A DNA stretch of 64,000 nucleotides, taken from NCBI GenBank assembly GCA_964036275.1, contig OZ038439.1, positions 1,302,001 through 1,366,000 on the forward strand, given 5' to 3'. The notes beneath the pieces were generated by a model that was given only the letters and a program-made list of their open reading frames with translations, ran no database searches and had not been told where the DNA came from. Positions 25,561 through 36,829 of this stretch are shown here, piece after piece (position 1 is the stretch's first letter; each line of letters starts with the position of its first letter). The translations under genes and the position numbers were made by a program. The stretch is from Litoditis marina. Taxonomy: Eukaryota > Nematoda > Chromadorea > Rhabditida > Rhabditidae.

Positions 25561-25627
25561 CTCGACCTTGGCATAGGTGCAGATACTACAGTTCATATCA
25601 AACTACAAAGATCAAAGAACAACTGAC

Positions 25628-26486
25628 CGCTTTAGCCTGTCCCTTGGGAACTAGTAGCATTTTGACGAAAGTTATCTGGAAGAGATAGGCGATGGCGAGG
25701 AACCAAACGAGAGTGATGGGGGCGGTTAGGTAGTCGAACCACGGAAGAACCTGGGAGGATAGGGTTTAAAAGGGTCGAGAGAGAGAGAGAGAGGGGGAGA
25801 GAAAGAGAGAGAGGGGGAGAGAATGAGAGAGAGAGAGAGAGAGGGAGGGAGGGGGGAGATTAGGAAGTCGGACCTGGAAATAAAGGTGAGTTCGAGGAAA
25901 GTGATACAAACTAGGAGAATAAGAGAGAAAAAGAGTATAGAAATTGGTGCGTTTCGCCTCTACCCCAGGCGGCGTAGCAATTCCTCGAAAATCTCATGAG
26001 ATACCTCATGAGCTATTCGCGTGAGCTTCTCATGAGCTTGTATCGTTTGCTATGCTACAACATTGAGAGCTCACAAGAAGCTCGTGAGGTATCTCATGAG
26101 AAACTCATATGAACTTCTCGTGGGATTGGAGGGATTGCTACGCCGCCAGACGTAACCACTCAAATCAAGATACCTTCCCCCTATGGCATCCTCAGTAGCA
26201 ACGTGTAACAAAATATTGTCTGCAGACGGTGCTACTTTTTGTTGTTATCCTCAAAAAATACATTCTGTTGAAATGAGGATGAAGATGAAACACAGAAAAA
26301 AGATTTTTCTCTGATCCATGAAGAAAACTCTGAAAATCCAATGAAAAACCTGATAAGTCCAGCTGATTCCCATTTTCGACCAAGACCGGGAGCGAGTGAG
26401 GATAAAATGAAGACGAAAGGAAAATCTTCCACTGCGTGGGAGTTGACAGGGAAACCAAGCCACGCCCACTCTTCGAACGCGTTCAT
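25628..26486 (-). CDS. Small membrane protein, 5' exons (partial model)
   Basis: A first exon starts at the ATG at 26486, shortly after a GTACAG acceptor, and encodes MNAFEEWAWLGFPVN. It can splice in phase 0 to 25628-25750 (41 codons; acceptor CTCCCAG, donor GTCAGT). The second exon has one clear transmembrane helix (APITLVWFLAIAYLF) followed by a basic KGQAKA. A third exon beginning near 25585 would stay in phase but needs an intron of only about 42 bp. The start is about 300 bp below the stop of the EF-hand gene, so the pair may be an operon. The family is not recognised. The exact donor of exon 1 is uncertain: two in-phase GT sites lie within 18 bp. Confidence 0.5.
25779..25860. repeat. 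GA-rich microsatellite
   Basis: Imperfect (GA)n broken by short G runs, just upstream (minus sense) of the 25628-25750 exon acceptor. Confidence 0.9.
25968..26148. mobile_element. MITE with GGCGGCGTAGCAAT ends, family R3 copy 1
   Basis: The ends are inverted GGCGGCGTAGCAAT and ATTGCTACGCCGCC, with about 180 bp between outer borders. The interior is a nested foldback of CTCATGAGATACCTCATGAG-type sequence. A second copy lies at 54833-55014. It lies in an intron of the small membrane protein gene. Confidence 0.85.
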
Positions 26487-26786
26487 TTCACAGAACTGTA
26501 CTCAAAGTTTCGGGTAAAGCGTAAAGTCAGAAAGTGGCAGTTATAGTTTTGTAACTTACCTTTTACTTTTTCGCGTTTTCCCCTTTTTACATTAATTTTT
26601 CAGAGTTTTGATATGATTTTGGGTTTCAGTACAGAAGAGAGGTGTTTTTGAAGAGGTTAACATTCCAACCACAACAAAAAGTTGACAGACCAGTTTGGTT
26701 ATCAATAAAGAAAATGAAAGAAATTTATTTAAAATAGATTTCAATTATTATCACGAGATCACGAGAGAATAATGACTAATAAGGAC

Positions 26787-29700
26787 TCAATCTTTTCCAC
26801 TTCTTTTGATCAGCTGTTTCTCGTGCTCCCTCCAATCGATATTTCCATCTTTTTTGACCTTCAAATGGGAAATCATTTCTCGTGCTTCTGCTTCCGATAG
26901 AGGTTCGCCTAAAATTTATCGAATATTGATTACTATTTACGAAAGCCAAATTCCAGAATATGCCGACGTTCCTATCTCAACCTGCGTCTCCTCAAACATA
27001 CGCTGTTTATTCTGCTCTCCGCCGGGATACGATTGGCGCAAAATAGTGCGCAAATCGAGAAACGCAGGATTAGTTACCGGAAAATACGTAGTACAGAACA
27101 ACTTAAACTAAAAACTTGGCCTTTTTAGACTTTCAGTATGAAATATTGGCGTATTCCACACAAAGTTGTACTATACATGTACAATATATTCAATTGAGCT
27201 AAATATTAGCTGAATTGTAGTCTGTACTCAATGCAGCCACAAAAAAATTTACCGAAAAGCAAGAGGATCAAACTACAAACACAGCTGAATGAACACAATG
27301 AACACTTGTTTTGGAAGGAGCTCATCGTATACCACAATACATATTCAGAATTCCAAGAAAACCAACCTGTCGTTGTCAACAAGTGAGTCAGTCGTTCTTT
27401 CTTGATGAATCGGTCTTCGCAAACCAACTGAAAAGTATGGGGACTGATCAATTTTCAGTCATAGTTTGATCTCCATACACATCAGAGATTCAGAATGACG
27501 ACTAATCCCAACTAGCGACCAAACTACAAATACAGATATGCAGTTAGTCAATTGCAGAGTCAAGTGAAACATGTTAAACAGAGCAGAACTAAGAAACGTG
27601 CAATGACCAAGTGCACGATGCCTCATTAGCATACTAACTTAACGTGACTATTCAGTTTACTTCCAAATATCGTCAACACCTATGTGAAGTTAGCACAACT
27701 GAGTTGTAGTTTGATCTGCATTGTAGTCCTCAAACTATGACTGAAACCCAATCTGATCAAACTACTCAGCCTTTGATAATCCTCCTAGTTTCTCTCATAC
27801 TATCATCAAGACAATGTTTCAAGGAACTCATACTGTATGTGTCCAAGATGATCCAAAAAAACTAAAAGGAAGGCCGGTTGTATCTGTAGTTTGATTTTCA
27901 CACAAATGTAGATCAAACTACAACAAACTCACCTGAAATGCTCTGTGCACCTTCTTTTCACTTGGGATTGGCCATTCGTTGTAGCGAAAAGCGGAAATTA
28001 CCCTCTGGTAGAGGTTCTCGAACGGTATGACTTCATTCTGCTTGGGCAGCTGAAAAAGTTGTAGTCTGAGTTGTAGTTTGATACGTAAACAAAGCAGAGA
28101 TTTGGAAGTAGAATTTGAAAACGGAGGCATCAAACTACAATTACAGCAGATGTGGCCAACAACCATCGTTTTAGCTTGTGGGAGAAAATCTGAGCTATAG
28201 TTTGATCTACACAAACAGCATAAATGGTGAATTACAAATAAATTACTAGAGATCACACTACGAATCCTGAGGATGAGACGGAGCATGTACCGCTCGTCTG
28301 TCCAAAAATTTCATACTGAACTATATTTTGAATAGTTCATTTTGTTCACCCGGGAGAACATACCGTGCCGACATTACTATTTTTCAATTGAAGCAAGAAA
28401 ATATTTTCGAGGTTCTGTTAAATTTATAGAACCATACTGAGTATAGTATAGAGCGAAGTGAAACAATAAACATGTAAATATATGTAAAATAGAGCGTAAT
28501 AAATTTGGCCGTGTTCTCAGTAAACTACTACCTGATCGCATAGTGCTTCCAGTTCCGCTTGACACAGCGAAAACCCGAGACACCGTAAGACGTGACCAAC
28601 TTCTTCACGCTGAAATCATTTGAAGCGGAAGACATTCATAGCAGCGTGTGATTGAAGCATTGGAGGGACGGTTTTGCAGGATCTCAAAACATTTATTTCG
28701 CCTAAAAAGATTTTAATATTAATCGACTCAGAAATTCTAGACCAACGTATAAAGTTTTGGACTAAGCAAACTTTCTCTTGAAACAACAAGGGTGAATTGA
28801 TTATTAAATGGTTCAGGTTTGGTGGTTGTAAATCATAAAACGATAAAACTTTTTGAGATTGTAACAAAACGGTATCGAGTTAGGATTCTAGTGAAATATG
28901 AAAATACCTCTAGGGAAGATGTCCGCGTCGAAAAGACGAAACAAGTTGATGATTTTCACTCGCAGCTCCTCTGATATTTGTGGAAATCATAATTTTTCCC
29001 GTTTTTCTCGTTTAAAATCTGTTTTTAGATTCCAATCGTTAGATCTACTTCATCGTTCCTTTCCAAACTTCATTGAAATCCCCTGAACGGTTCTGTGAAC
29101 TACAGTTGGATTTATTAACCATATAAGTTTTGAAATTCGCATAAAATTTCGAGTTCGAGGTGTAGTTCACTGGTTTTTGATCTCAAGAAGAATATTATCG
29201 CATTTTTGCGAGCTCTTCGCAGATGTCGATGAATACACGTCATAAAATCACACGAACAGAAGATGCCCAATGTGAATCTTTTTCGCAATAAAATGCACAG
29301 ATAAATGTTGCAATAGATGCTGTGTCCATGTATTTTTCGCAGTTTGATCTCCACATGAACCCTCATTCGCTAATCGCGACCGAAAAGCGGAATAAAGCTA
29401 TAGTCTTTTCCATTTCTACTGAGACTCCTACAGTAGGATTTCTGAACCTCCAATCCATTTCGCTCACTCACTCTTGATCGGAGAGGTTGAGAATTTGTGT
29501 ACCTGATTCTCCTTCTCAGGTAGAGTAAATATACGAGAGCATTTTCCATGAACTATATTTTCAGCTTCACAACAGCCTTCGGAAAGTTTGTAAGGTTACT
29601 GTAGGAGTCTCAGTAGGAATGGTGCGAACTATACAAACATAGGACAACAAAATTCACGATGAAACCTGCTCTGAAGAGAACGACCCTTCTACCTCTCGTC

Positions 29701-30070
29701 GGGTAGCGAGTATAGTTCACACCATTCCTACTGAGACTCCTACAGTAACCTTACCGACTTTTCGAAAGCTGTTGTGAAGCTGAAAATGAAGTTCATGGAA
29801 AATGCTCTCGTATATTTGCTTTACCTGAGCAGGAGAATCGGGTGCGAAAGTCCTCAACTTTCCGATCGAAAGTAAGTGAGCAAAACGGAAGTTTCGAAAT
29901 CTTACTGTACGAGTCTCAGTAGGAATGAAAAATACTATATATTTATCAAAGAGGAGTACGAAGAAACGAAAAATGTTTTTCTCAACCCACCCTCGTCATT
30001 CTGTTCTTGATCACTCGATGGTTCAACTTCAGCCACAGCTGCTATGCTCATTTTCTTAGACTTCGGCATG
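26787..30070 (-). CDS. EF-hand-like protein resembling EFCAB2/DRC8, 170 aa
   Basis: Six exons: 29992-30070, 28908-28970, 28532-28602, 27933-28049, 27368-27428 and 26787-26908. The ATG at 30070 opens a short acidic leader (MPKSKKMSIAAVAEVEPSS). The body follows vertebrate EFCAB2 (dynein regulatory complex subunit 8) segment by segment: REVGHVLRCLGF, then FENLYQRVISAF, WPIPSEKKVHRAFQ, and GEPLSEAEAREMIS. Calcium-ligand positions are mostly lost (LFDADIFPRE, VKKDGNIDWRE), so calcium binding is doubtful. Exon 3 needs a non-consensus acceptor seven bases below the strong TTTCAG, because the latter gives an immediate stop. Other calmodulin-superfamily proteins are possible. Confidence 0.72.
26975..27055 (+). 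repeat. Interspersed repeat, family R4
   Basis: Starts CAACCTGCGTCTCCTCAAAC and continues to CCGCCGGGATACGA. Related copies lie at 58746-58832 and, reversed, 43728-43815 and 46700-46787, with fragments near 25236 and 51050. Confidence 0.7.
27238..28262. repeat. Cluster of short foldbacks with GTAGTTTGAT/ATCAAACTAC ends, family R5
   Basis: At least five small elements (about 40-75 bp each, e.g. 27708-27765, 27882-27921, 28071-28141) have inverted GTAGTTTGAT ends and unrelated insides. They occupy consecutive introns of the EF-hand gene. Other copies lie near 12014, 33235, 39850, 40519, 42150-42970, 44290-44373, 56050 and 57779. Confidence 0.85.
29410..29937. repeat. 528-bp palindrome with CATTCCTACTGAGACTCC ends, family R6 copy 1
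   Basis: The left arm (29410-29623) and right arm (29719-29937) are inverted copies. The CTACTGAGACTCCTACAGTA motif stands at both outer and both inner borders. Each arm therefore resembles one complete element, arranged head to head. It lies in intron 1 of the EF-hand gene. Confidence 0.85.
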
Positions 30071-30155
30071 TTTGTCTGTTAGTAAAACTGTTCTGAATAA
30101 TATAAAAGAGAGATAGAGAGAGAGGAAGTGAGAAAATATAAAATTCATTGTACAA

Positions 30156-30632
30156 TTAAAGGGACCGTTCCCCTTTAATTTGTAGGTTTGAGCTGATTAG
30201 TCGATATTGTTCACATGAAAAAACCAAAATCATTCATATAGGTGTCAACTTTCTGTCTTGCTCCGTGTTTTCAAAAATGCGGCGCGACTACGCGCACGTA
30301 CATACACCGCCGAGTTCACCTACGTACAAAATTTTCAAAATGCCTACAAAATTACAAAACCAAATTCAAAAGATGAGCAAAATAACCGATATGAAATCTG
30401 TGAATAAAAACTTGTTAATATCATGGAAACTAAAAAGCAGTAATAGATTAAGGATTGCTGCATTACAGTAACCCGAACGATGTTGCCTTCTATTTTGCTC
30501 CTTAATGATGTGTTTTTTTTTTGAACTCTCTGTACGTATGGTATAAACTTTCATCTCAAAACAGAATAAATTACTTTTTTCATTTTTCATAAATTTCCCA
30601 CATTGCACATCATAGAGGAACGGTCCCTTTAA
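30156..30632. mobile_element. Non-autonomous TTAA-target element, 477 bp
   Basis: A perfect inverted repeat, TTAAAGGGACCGTTCC at 30156-30171 and GGAACGGTCCCTTTAA at 30617-30632. The outermost TTAA on each side reads as the target duplication, leaving AGGG/CCCT termini, as for piggyBac-like elements. The interior has no recognisable transposase; the open frame at 30265-30471 is not convincing. Confidence 0.75.
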
Positions 30633-30659
30633 GTTTGCCTGTGTATACCTCCTACTGAA

Positions 30660-30880
30660 TATGCTAGAGCAAAACTGTTCTGAATATATAGTCGTCGCCG
30701 ACGGAGAGGCGGGAGGGTACTGTATAGCTCACTTTCCGCTGTGTACGCACACATGTCCCCGATTCCAAAGCTTGCCTTTTATGCACTCTTGTAGCGCAAT
30801 GGTTAGCGCCCTGCTACAAGTATTTTGCTCACAGGTTCGATTCCAGCGAAAGACTGAAGTTTATACCTTTGGCACCCACT
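30660..30880 (+). repeat. tRNA-like repeat with A-box and B-box (SINE-like), copy 1
   Basis: TAGCGCAATGGTTAGCGC (about 30793-30810) fits a polymerase III A-box, and GGTTCGATTCC (about 30833-30843) is a B-box. The predicted T-stem is mismatched, so it is not a working tRNA gene. An upstream block, CCCCGATTCCAAAGCTTGCC-like, is shared with the inverted copy at 31350-31605. Low similarity keeps both strands open, which explains the similar short frames. Confidence 0.6.
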
Positions 30881-31349
30881 ATACCTCCTACTCTGTATGA
30901 TAGAACATTCCGGCAGTGTCATCAAAACCCGCGTCTCTCGATTCGCTCACTATCTAGTCAGACTGATACCGGGACTGGCAGAGAAATAGTGTATGTTGGA
31001 GGATACGTAGGAGGGGGGTCGACAGGTCGTAGGTGATAACGGCCTCCGACAATCACTCAACACTTTTCCGGTTCAGAGCTTGGATACGCTTTCTACAGCA
31101 AGTTTGGCATCTCGCTGTTTCCTAGGTTTTTTTTTCTATGTTAACAATTTCGGTTCGCAGCTCTTCTAACACAATACGTACTGCTTTCAAAACGTTCGGG
31201 CCGATATTTCAGTAAAATTCCCAACAGTTTTCAGAATATGTAGCCGCTAAAAACAACTATTTCCGAAAGTAGAACGTTCAACGGTGTACTGTAACTGCGT
31301 GTGTAGCGGCGGAACGTACATTGCTGCGACGTACAGTGGATGCCAAATT

Positions 31350-31605
31350 TTTAATTTTCTGTCTCGCTTCGAAATCGAACCTGCGAGCAAATGATTCGCA
31401 GCAGGGCGCTAATCACTGCGCTATTAGAGTACATAACCGGCAAGCTTTGGAATCGAACACATGTGTGCGCCCACAGCGGAAAGTGAGATATACAGTACCC
31501 TCTCAGCTTTCCGTTGGCAAAGACTATATAGAGCGTTGTCTCTCGCATGATATAATCGCAACAAAAACATTTCACACTGCTGAGAACAATCATTTATACA
31601 ATATT
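31350..31605 (-). repeat. tRNA-like repeat (SINE-like), copy 2, inverted
   Basis: Read on minus it repeats the order of copy 1: TTCGATTCCAAAGCTTGCC, TAGCGCAGTGATTAGCGC (A-box) and AGGTTCGATTTC (B-box, one change). The intervening 30880-31350 is not shared. Confidence 0.6.
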
Positions 31606-32902
31606 ATTGAATTCTATAAGCAACCCAGACAAAAAACTAAAAATTCCAAAACGTGGCATGGTTCAGCGCACAATTGATTTTGTTTTCCCACGTTTCGCGG
31701 CACCATTCTATTTACATCTAGTGAACCCCACGTTACGCATCTCAACTATAGAATAGAAGCAATTTTCCACAAATAGATAGCCTACTTCCAATACGAAAAC
31801 AGTTTGAAATCAAGCGGAAATCGCCGGTAGTTGTCAGTTCACGGTTCAGTCGTCAATCAGGTAATTGGGTGAAATGTTGCGATCGTAGATGTTTTAGCCG
31901 TCTCGCATGATTTAGCACAGGTTGTAAACAGACTTTCTACGTCTGTTTCAAACAATACATATCATAGTTAGTTTTGTGTATAATGTAGGAATTATTACAG
32001 TGTTGTACCGTGGTGTATATCACTGCCTATGGAGTGAAGAACTCAAAACATTAGTTTTCAGATTCGACAACCCTAATATTGTTGTTCCTCCTCAACAAAA
32101 AACAACAACAAATAAAGACTGATTGTTGATGGACTCTCACGAGTCAACAGTGCAAAACAAAGTAGAGAAAACAACGAATGGAACCGAGTCAGAATAAAGA
32201 AAATACACAACGGACAACGCGTAGATACGATCAGTGAGATGAAAGAGGACTGTAGAAGTTGGTCAATATCACTTGTAACATGCATTAAATGTAAAGGATG
32301 TAAACTAATGTAACCACAAATAGTTAACACATGGTTACATTCAAATGAAAGTATTAAGTAAACTTCTACCGATGTATGGTTACATTGTGGTTACCTTTGC
32401 TTAAATCATAGTAACATTTTATGTAGATAACAAATGATGCTGGCCTTACAAATGGGATGGATGCTTAAAGAGGAGAAGGACACAAAACAAAACACGACAA
32501 CTAGTGGAAATAAACACAAACAACAACAAACCGTACACATTGCCATGTAATAGATCACTTCGGAAAATGGGCAAAAGAGGTCAAAGGGAACTAGGGAGGG
32601 AAAATCACCAGGGAAAGAAAACTGTGGAGGATGCACGCAGTACGGCTGAGCCAGATGATCTTTAACAAGAAATATTTCTAGTAACTTAAAGAATACACCT
32701 TCACTCATTCCTCGAGGTCCGAAAACTAAAAACTAGCTTAGATACAAATGCGATATCGTGAGATGTGAGTGGAACAACAAATCAACAATACAAAAATATG
32801 GATGGCGAGAAGAGGAGCACAAAAGAAGGAGTCCCAAGACAAAAACGAATGAAGAAGACCTTGCAAGGTTAAAACTAGATGAGATCTCCAACAAAGAACT
32901 TC
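31606..32902. other. No gene seen
   Basis: AT-rich sequence at the 3' side of the DRAP1-like gene. Open frames on both strands are short and without splice support. Confidence 0.5.
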
Positions 32903-35900
32903 TCATGAGACTGGCTTCGGTCGTCCAAAACCACCCATGGGCAGCGCGGGTGGCGGCATCATTTCACGATCTTTGACCTCTTTGTCCTCCTAAACAAAAC
33001 AAACAAATTAGCGAAAACAACAGAAAATGTTGTTCAAAATTATGAACCAATGAGTTATGGGAGCTATGGCAAGTTGTTAAAAAGACTGTTAATGAGATGA
33101 AAACGCGCTTTTCACACATAAATAATCTTAACATTAGAACCAATTTCACATGCTGTCACCATACGGTGGGATCTAAGAATGACTAAATGGAAATCTGCCA
33201 GAAACTGTACACAATCCATTGTTCTTACGTGTTTGTAGTTTGATCACGCTCATTTTTATGCTAGAATGCTGATATGTGCGTAGATAAAACTATAACTGAG
33301 ATAGGTCATCTCCTATAGATAATATATATATATAAAATTACGAATCTGTGAGACGAGAACACGAACCTTTTCAATGACGGTGGACACATCCTTGAACATT
33401 TCTTCGTCCAGGCACCTACAACAAATCAGAATAAAAAAATCTATGGGACTCAAAGTTTTTTCCGATGGGCGAAAGCCAAAATTGCACCGGAACCCATCTA
33501 GTCTTGTTTACCTGCAACCATACACTGATGAGGTCCGACTATTCGACAAGAAAAAGTCAGTTTTCAGATTCAAACACGTGAAAGAATAAAGTTTTTCGAA
33601 TTATTCGATCACCTTCACTGGGGTATGCCCTATGCCTGGAACCCTTACGGCCTCCGCCAAAACTGGGCCAAGTTCATACATCAGTGAATTGTCCGAATAG
33701 TTAAAAACATTCAGAGAACAGGCTATTTTTTTAGTGTTTCAATAGAAACCCACTTCTCGTCCTTCTTGATTTTCCTTGGTCTGCCCCTCTTCGGTTTCTC
33801 TCCATTTGGGAGTGGCTCCTTCTTGTTATTGGACCGTTTCTGGGCCGCGCCATTGGCCACGCCCACTTTTGACCCTTCCGAAGAGGGCTGCTGGACAGAT
33901 GGGGACAGCGGAATCGACTGAAAGTTCAGCCTGAGACACAAACGAAAGCTAACAGTCATTAGACAGAATTTCCGGAAATGTATTCACAATTTCTACTGGT
34001 GAAAATGGTTCAAACTAGAGTTGTGAGTTAACACTTAAAAGAAAAAATTCGCCAGCGCAAACTCAGCTACGCAATTAGCTGAACGAGTACAGATTGCAGA
34101 AAAAACGAAACTGCGGAAAATACAACGGAAATCATAGATTCACGTTATTCTGACACCGAGTTTTGAAATCACCTTTTACAATTTCAACCCCCTACTCCAT
34201 ATTTTGAGTGATTTGAGTCCCAACACCAACTCCCTAGCCTAGCCTAAGCAGACACAAACAAAAGAAGTAAGGAGATCAAAAACAATCTATGACAAGAACC
34301 AACCTGTACTGGGGATGATGCCAAATCGGCCATTTGACTGGGTCCCATGGGCGGGAATAGATGACCGAGAGCCGAGAAGGGGGGAGACGTGAGAGGGAAC
34401 GGGAACCCTCCTACAATACAACACATAAAAAAAGGCAAACTAATGCAAGTGTTTTCATAGAACAGTAAGTTCCAAATATTCGATCAAAATGGGCCAGTTC
34501 TTCATACAAAAACAGGAAGCTTAATGATTTTGCCGCAAAAACTGACATAAACTGAGTTTTCACGTTTTGGCGGAAATGTAGTTCTATTTTGAATTTTGGA
34601 CAACATTACTGTGATGTGTGAAAATTAGTATGCATTAAACTTCATTTTGGTGCGTTCTACCGCTTTTCTCCCAATTCACATGGTTTCAGACAAATCGTAG
34701 TGCAGAACATCTGTTCACATTCCATACACCAGCTGGGAACCAGACAATTTTGAATAAGTGACCTTGCGTCGAAAAAACATCAAAGTTTCAAACATTTACA
34801 CTAAAATCACACACTAAAATCTAACACTAAAAATTTACACTAAAATCACGAATGGAGACAGTATTCATTGATTTTGATTATTCTTCAAAAATGATCGGCG
34901 TTTCGGAATCTGTACGCTCGATTGTATTCAATCCGAAAAATGGACTACTTTTTGGCCAATATCCCGAGAAATTGCCCATTTTTTATCTTAAATGAAGAAT
35001 GTGTATAGTCGGACCTCACTGGTATAGGCTTTCTGCCCGATGGACCGAAATCTTACCTGGCGATAGATTGGGGTCAGGGGTCAGATGCGAGAGGGGACTC
35101 GATGTTGTGGGAGAAACGCCGGGGGCCAGACCAACACCCGGGAAACCGATCATATTCTGAAAGTGAAGGTAGTCATAACAACCCGGTGAAAGATGAACAC
35201 CCATAGATATCTAGACGCCATAGATCCGTTGGACCAGGACCAACCACATGGAACCATAAGAATTCTGTTTAAAACCGCTATTTGCGCGGCAAATTTACCT
35301 AAACGTCCTGAACTGAGAAAAAAACGTCGATAAACAAGCATTTCAACAAATAATAGTGTTGCCAACATGCAAGCACCAGTATGGCGTGTGACCATTCTAC
35401 GAAAACTTTTCTCGCATCAAAAAAAGTCAAAAGTTCTTCAAATTAGCGAAAGTGGAGCCCGTTTTCTGGAGTTTTCTGTCCATTTGAACCACATTACTAG
35501 ATTATGTCTCTAAGTAAGACTCTTCCCGCTAAGATTGACCCCTTATTTTAAAGTCAAGTAATAAACGAGTAAATTATCGTCTATTCGGAACGGGTAACTC
35601 GTTTTTCGATTCCCATACCTGAAACTTTTTTTCAGTGGAATCTAAAATGGTCAAATTCGCTTTTGAATGTGGGAAAAAGAAAGTAAACATACAGGTGGCA
35701 GTTGTATCTGATGTCTGATGTGGCCTGGCCGTAATAATACAGTTCTCACAAGATAATTTATCTGTAAATCCCTCTTCAACTAGAGTAATCCTGCTACGAT
35801 TGACCTATTTACTCTCCAATCAAGGAATAAATAAACAAATAGTTGTTTTGACAACATACCGGTGGCAGTTGTATCTGATGTGGCCTAGTTGTGTCCTGTT

Positions 35901-36738
35901 CCACCTTAGGTAGACCAGGGGCTCCAACCTCCTTCAACACACCATCTAGGAAACCGAAATGACGATTGGCCATCATAGCTTGTTTCCTGAAACGAGCAGA
36001 AAAGTGTATTTGAGTATAAATCCATTTTTGGCAGAATCTTTTACCACATAGGTACACTTGTGACTTGTGAGCACCACGAAACTCGTCTTACGAACAAAAT
36101 ACGTTCAACGTATCGATTTTTAATGTAAAAGTGACAAAATTATCTTACTACAGTTCCGAATGAAAGAAAAACAGCCAACTCACATATGGGCCGGTGTTAA
36201 TGTTCGTGAATTGCTTCCGTGCGTCGCCTGCGCTGCCGCCTGAACAACTAATTAATTAGAGATCTAGTGAAGTAGAATACAGAAAAGTAAACGTGTAATC
36301 CCAAAGTACAGTACAATCTAGTATTCGAGGCATGCGCTCAACATTAAAACGTCATTTACTAATGAAGAGGTAATTCATAACACTAACAACAACAATACCA
36401 ACTTGTGCTCTAATAGTACCTGTTGAAATTTCTCGACAAAGTGTTCCACGTTCCACGGGACCACGGCCCTTCCTATCGCAACTGATAATCATTCGATAAT
36501 TATGGGTGTATGAGTTCCCTTATTCTACAAAAGGCGTAAGTATCCCCATTAGCCCATCTCAGCTCAGTTAATCGCTACCTATGAAAGTAAAACTGACCAG
36601 GAAACCAAAGCGTGCCCCAAACCGTACCTGTAGAAACTTCTCGGCAAAGTGTTCCATGGCCCGCCCGATTGCAACTGGAACAGAGGCCACCATTCTACCG
36701 ATTTCCTCGTCCGATTGCATCACTTTCTTGATCCTCGT
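32903..36738 (-). CDS. drap-1: DRAP1/NC2-alpha: TBP-binding histone-fold corepressor
   Basis: Eight phase-consistent exons: 36628-36738, 36184-36239, 35860-35986, 35057-35156, 34304-34410, 33754-33917, 33367-33415 and 32903-32989. They give 266 residues plus a missing N-terminus. The first exons form a histone fold close to human DRAP1: [18 protein letters not shown], then AVPV-like [18 protein letters not shown], then [15 protein letters not shown]. In the known family this pairs with DR1 (NC2-beta) and blocks TFIIA/TFIIB entry on TBP-bound promoters. A proline-rich region and an AT-hook, [12 protein letters not shown], follow. The 5' exon that should encode the residues before TRIKK was not found between 36739 and 37871. 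Confidence 0.82.
35500..35890. repeat. Degenerate local duplication of an exon end plus intron start
   Basis: The stretch CCGGTGGCAGTTGTATCTGA at 35859-35878 (exon 3' end) recurs as ACAGGTGGCAGTTGTATCTG at about 35693. Flanking intronic blocks also recur, such as ATTGACCTATTTACTC with ATTGACCCCTTATT near 35535. Confidence 0.6.
36420..36481 (-). pseudogene. Duplicated 3' part of the DRAP1 histone-fold exon
   Basis: Sixty-two bases repeat the end of the 36628-36738 exon, keeping an AG acceptor-like border and a GT donor. The frame is open and reads VAIGRA, an insertion, then [10 protein letters not shown]. It lies in the intron just downstream of the parental exon. Its phase does not fit the neighbouring exons directly. 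Confidence 0.6.
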
Positions 36739-36829
36739 CTGTAAAGTAGAATAAAGTTGAAGAGTACAATTGTACAATGAATCAAGATTTTGAGAAGATA
36801 CATTGGTTCGGAATTTCAAAGCATGATAG

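Noticed and set aside
30790..30860. A tRNA gene
   Set aside because: A- and B-boxes are present, but the T-stem has mismatches and the acceptor stem does not pair, so it is a tRNA-like repeat.
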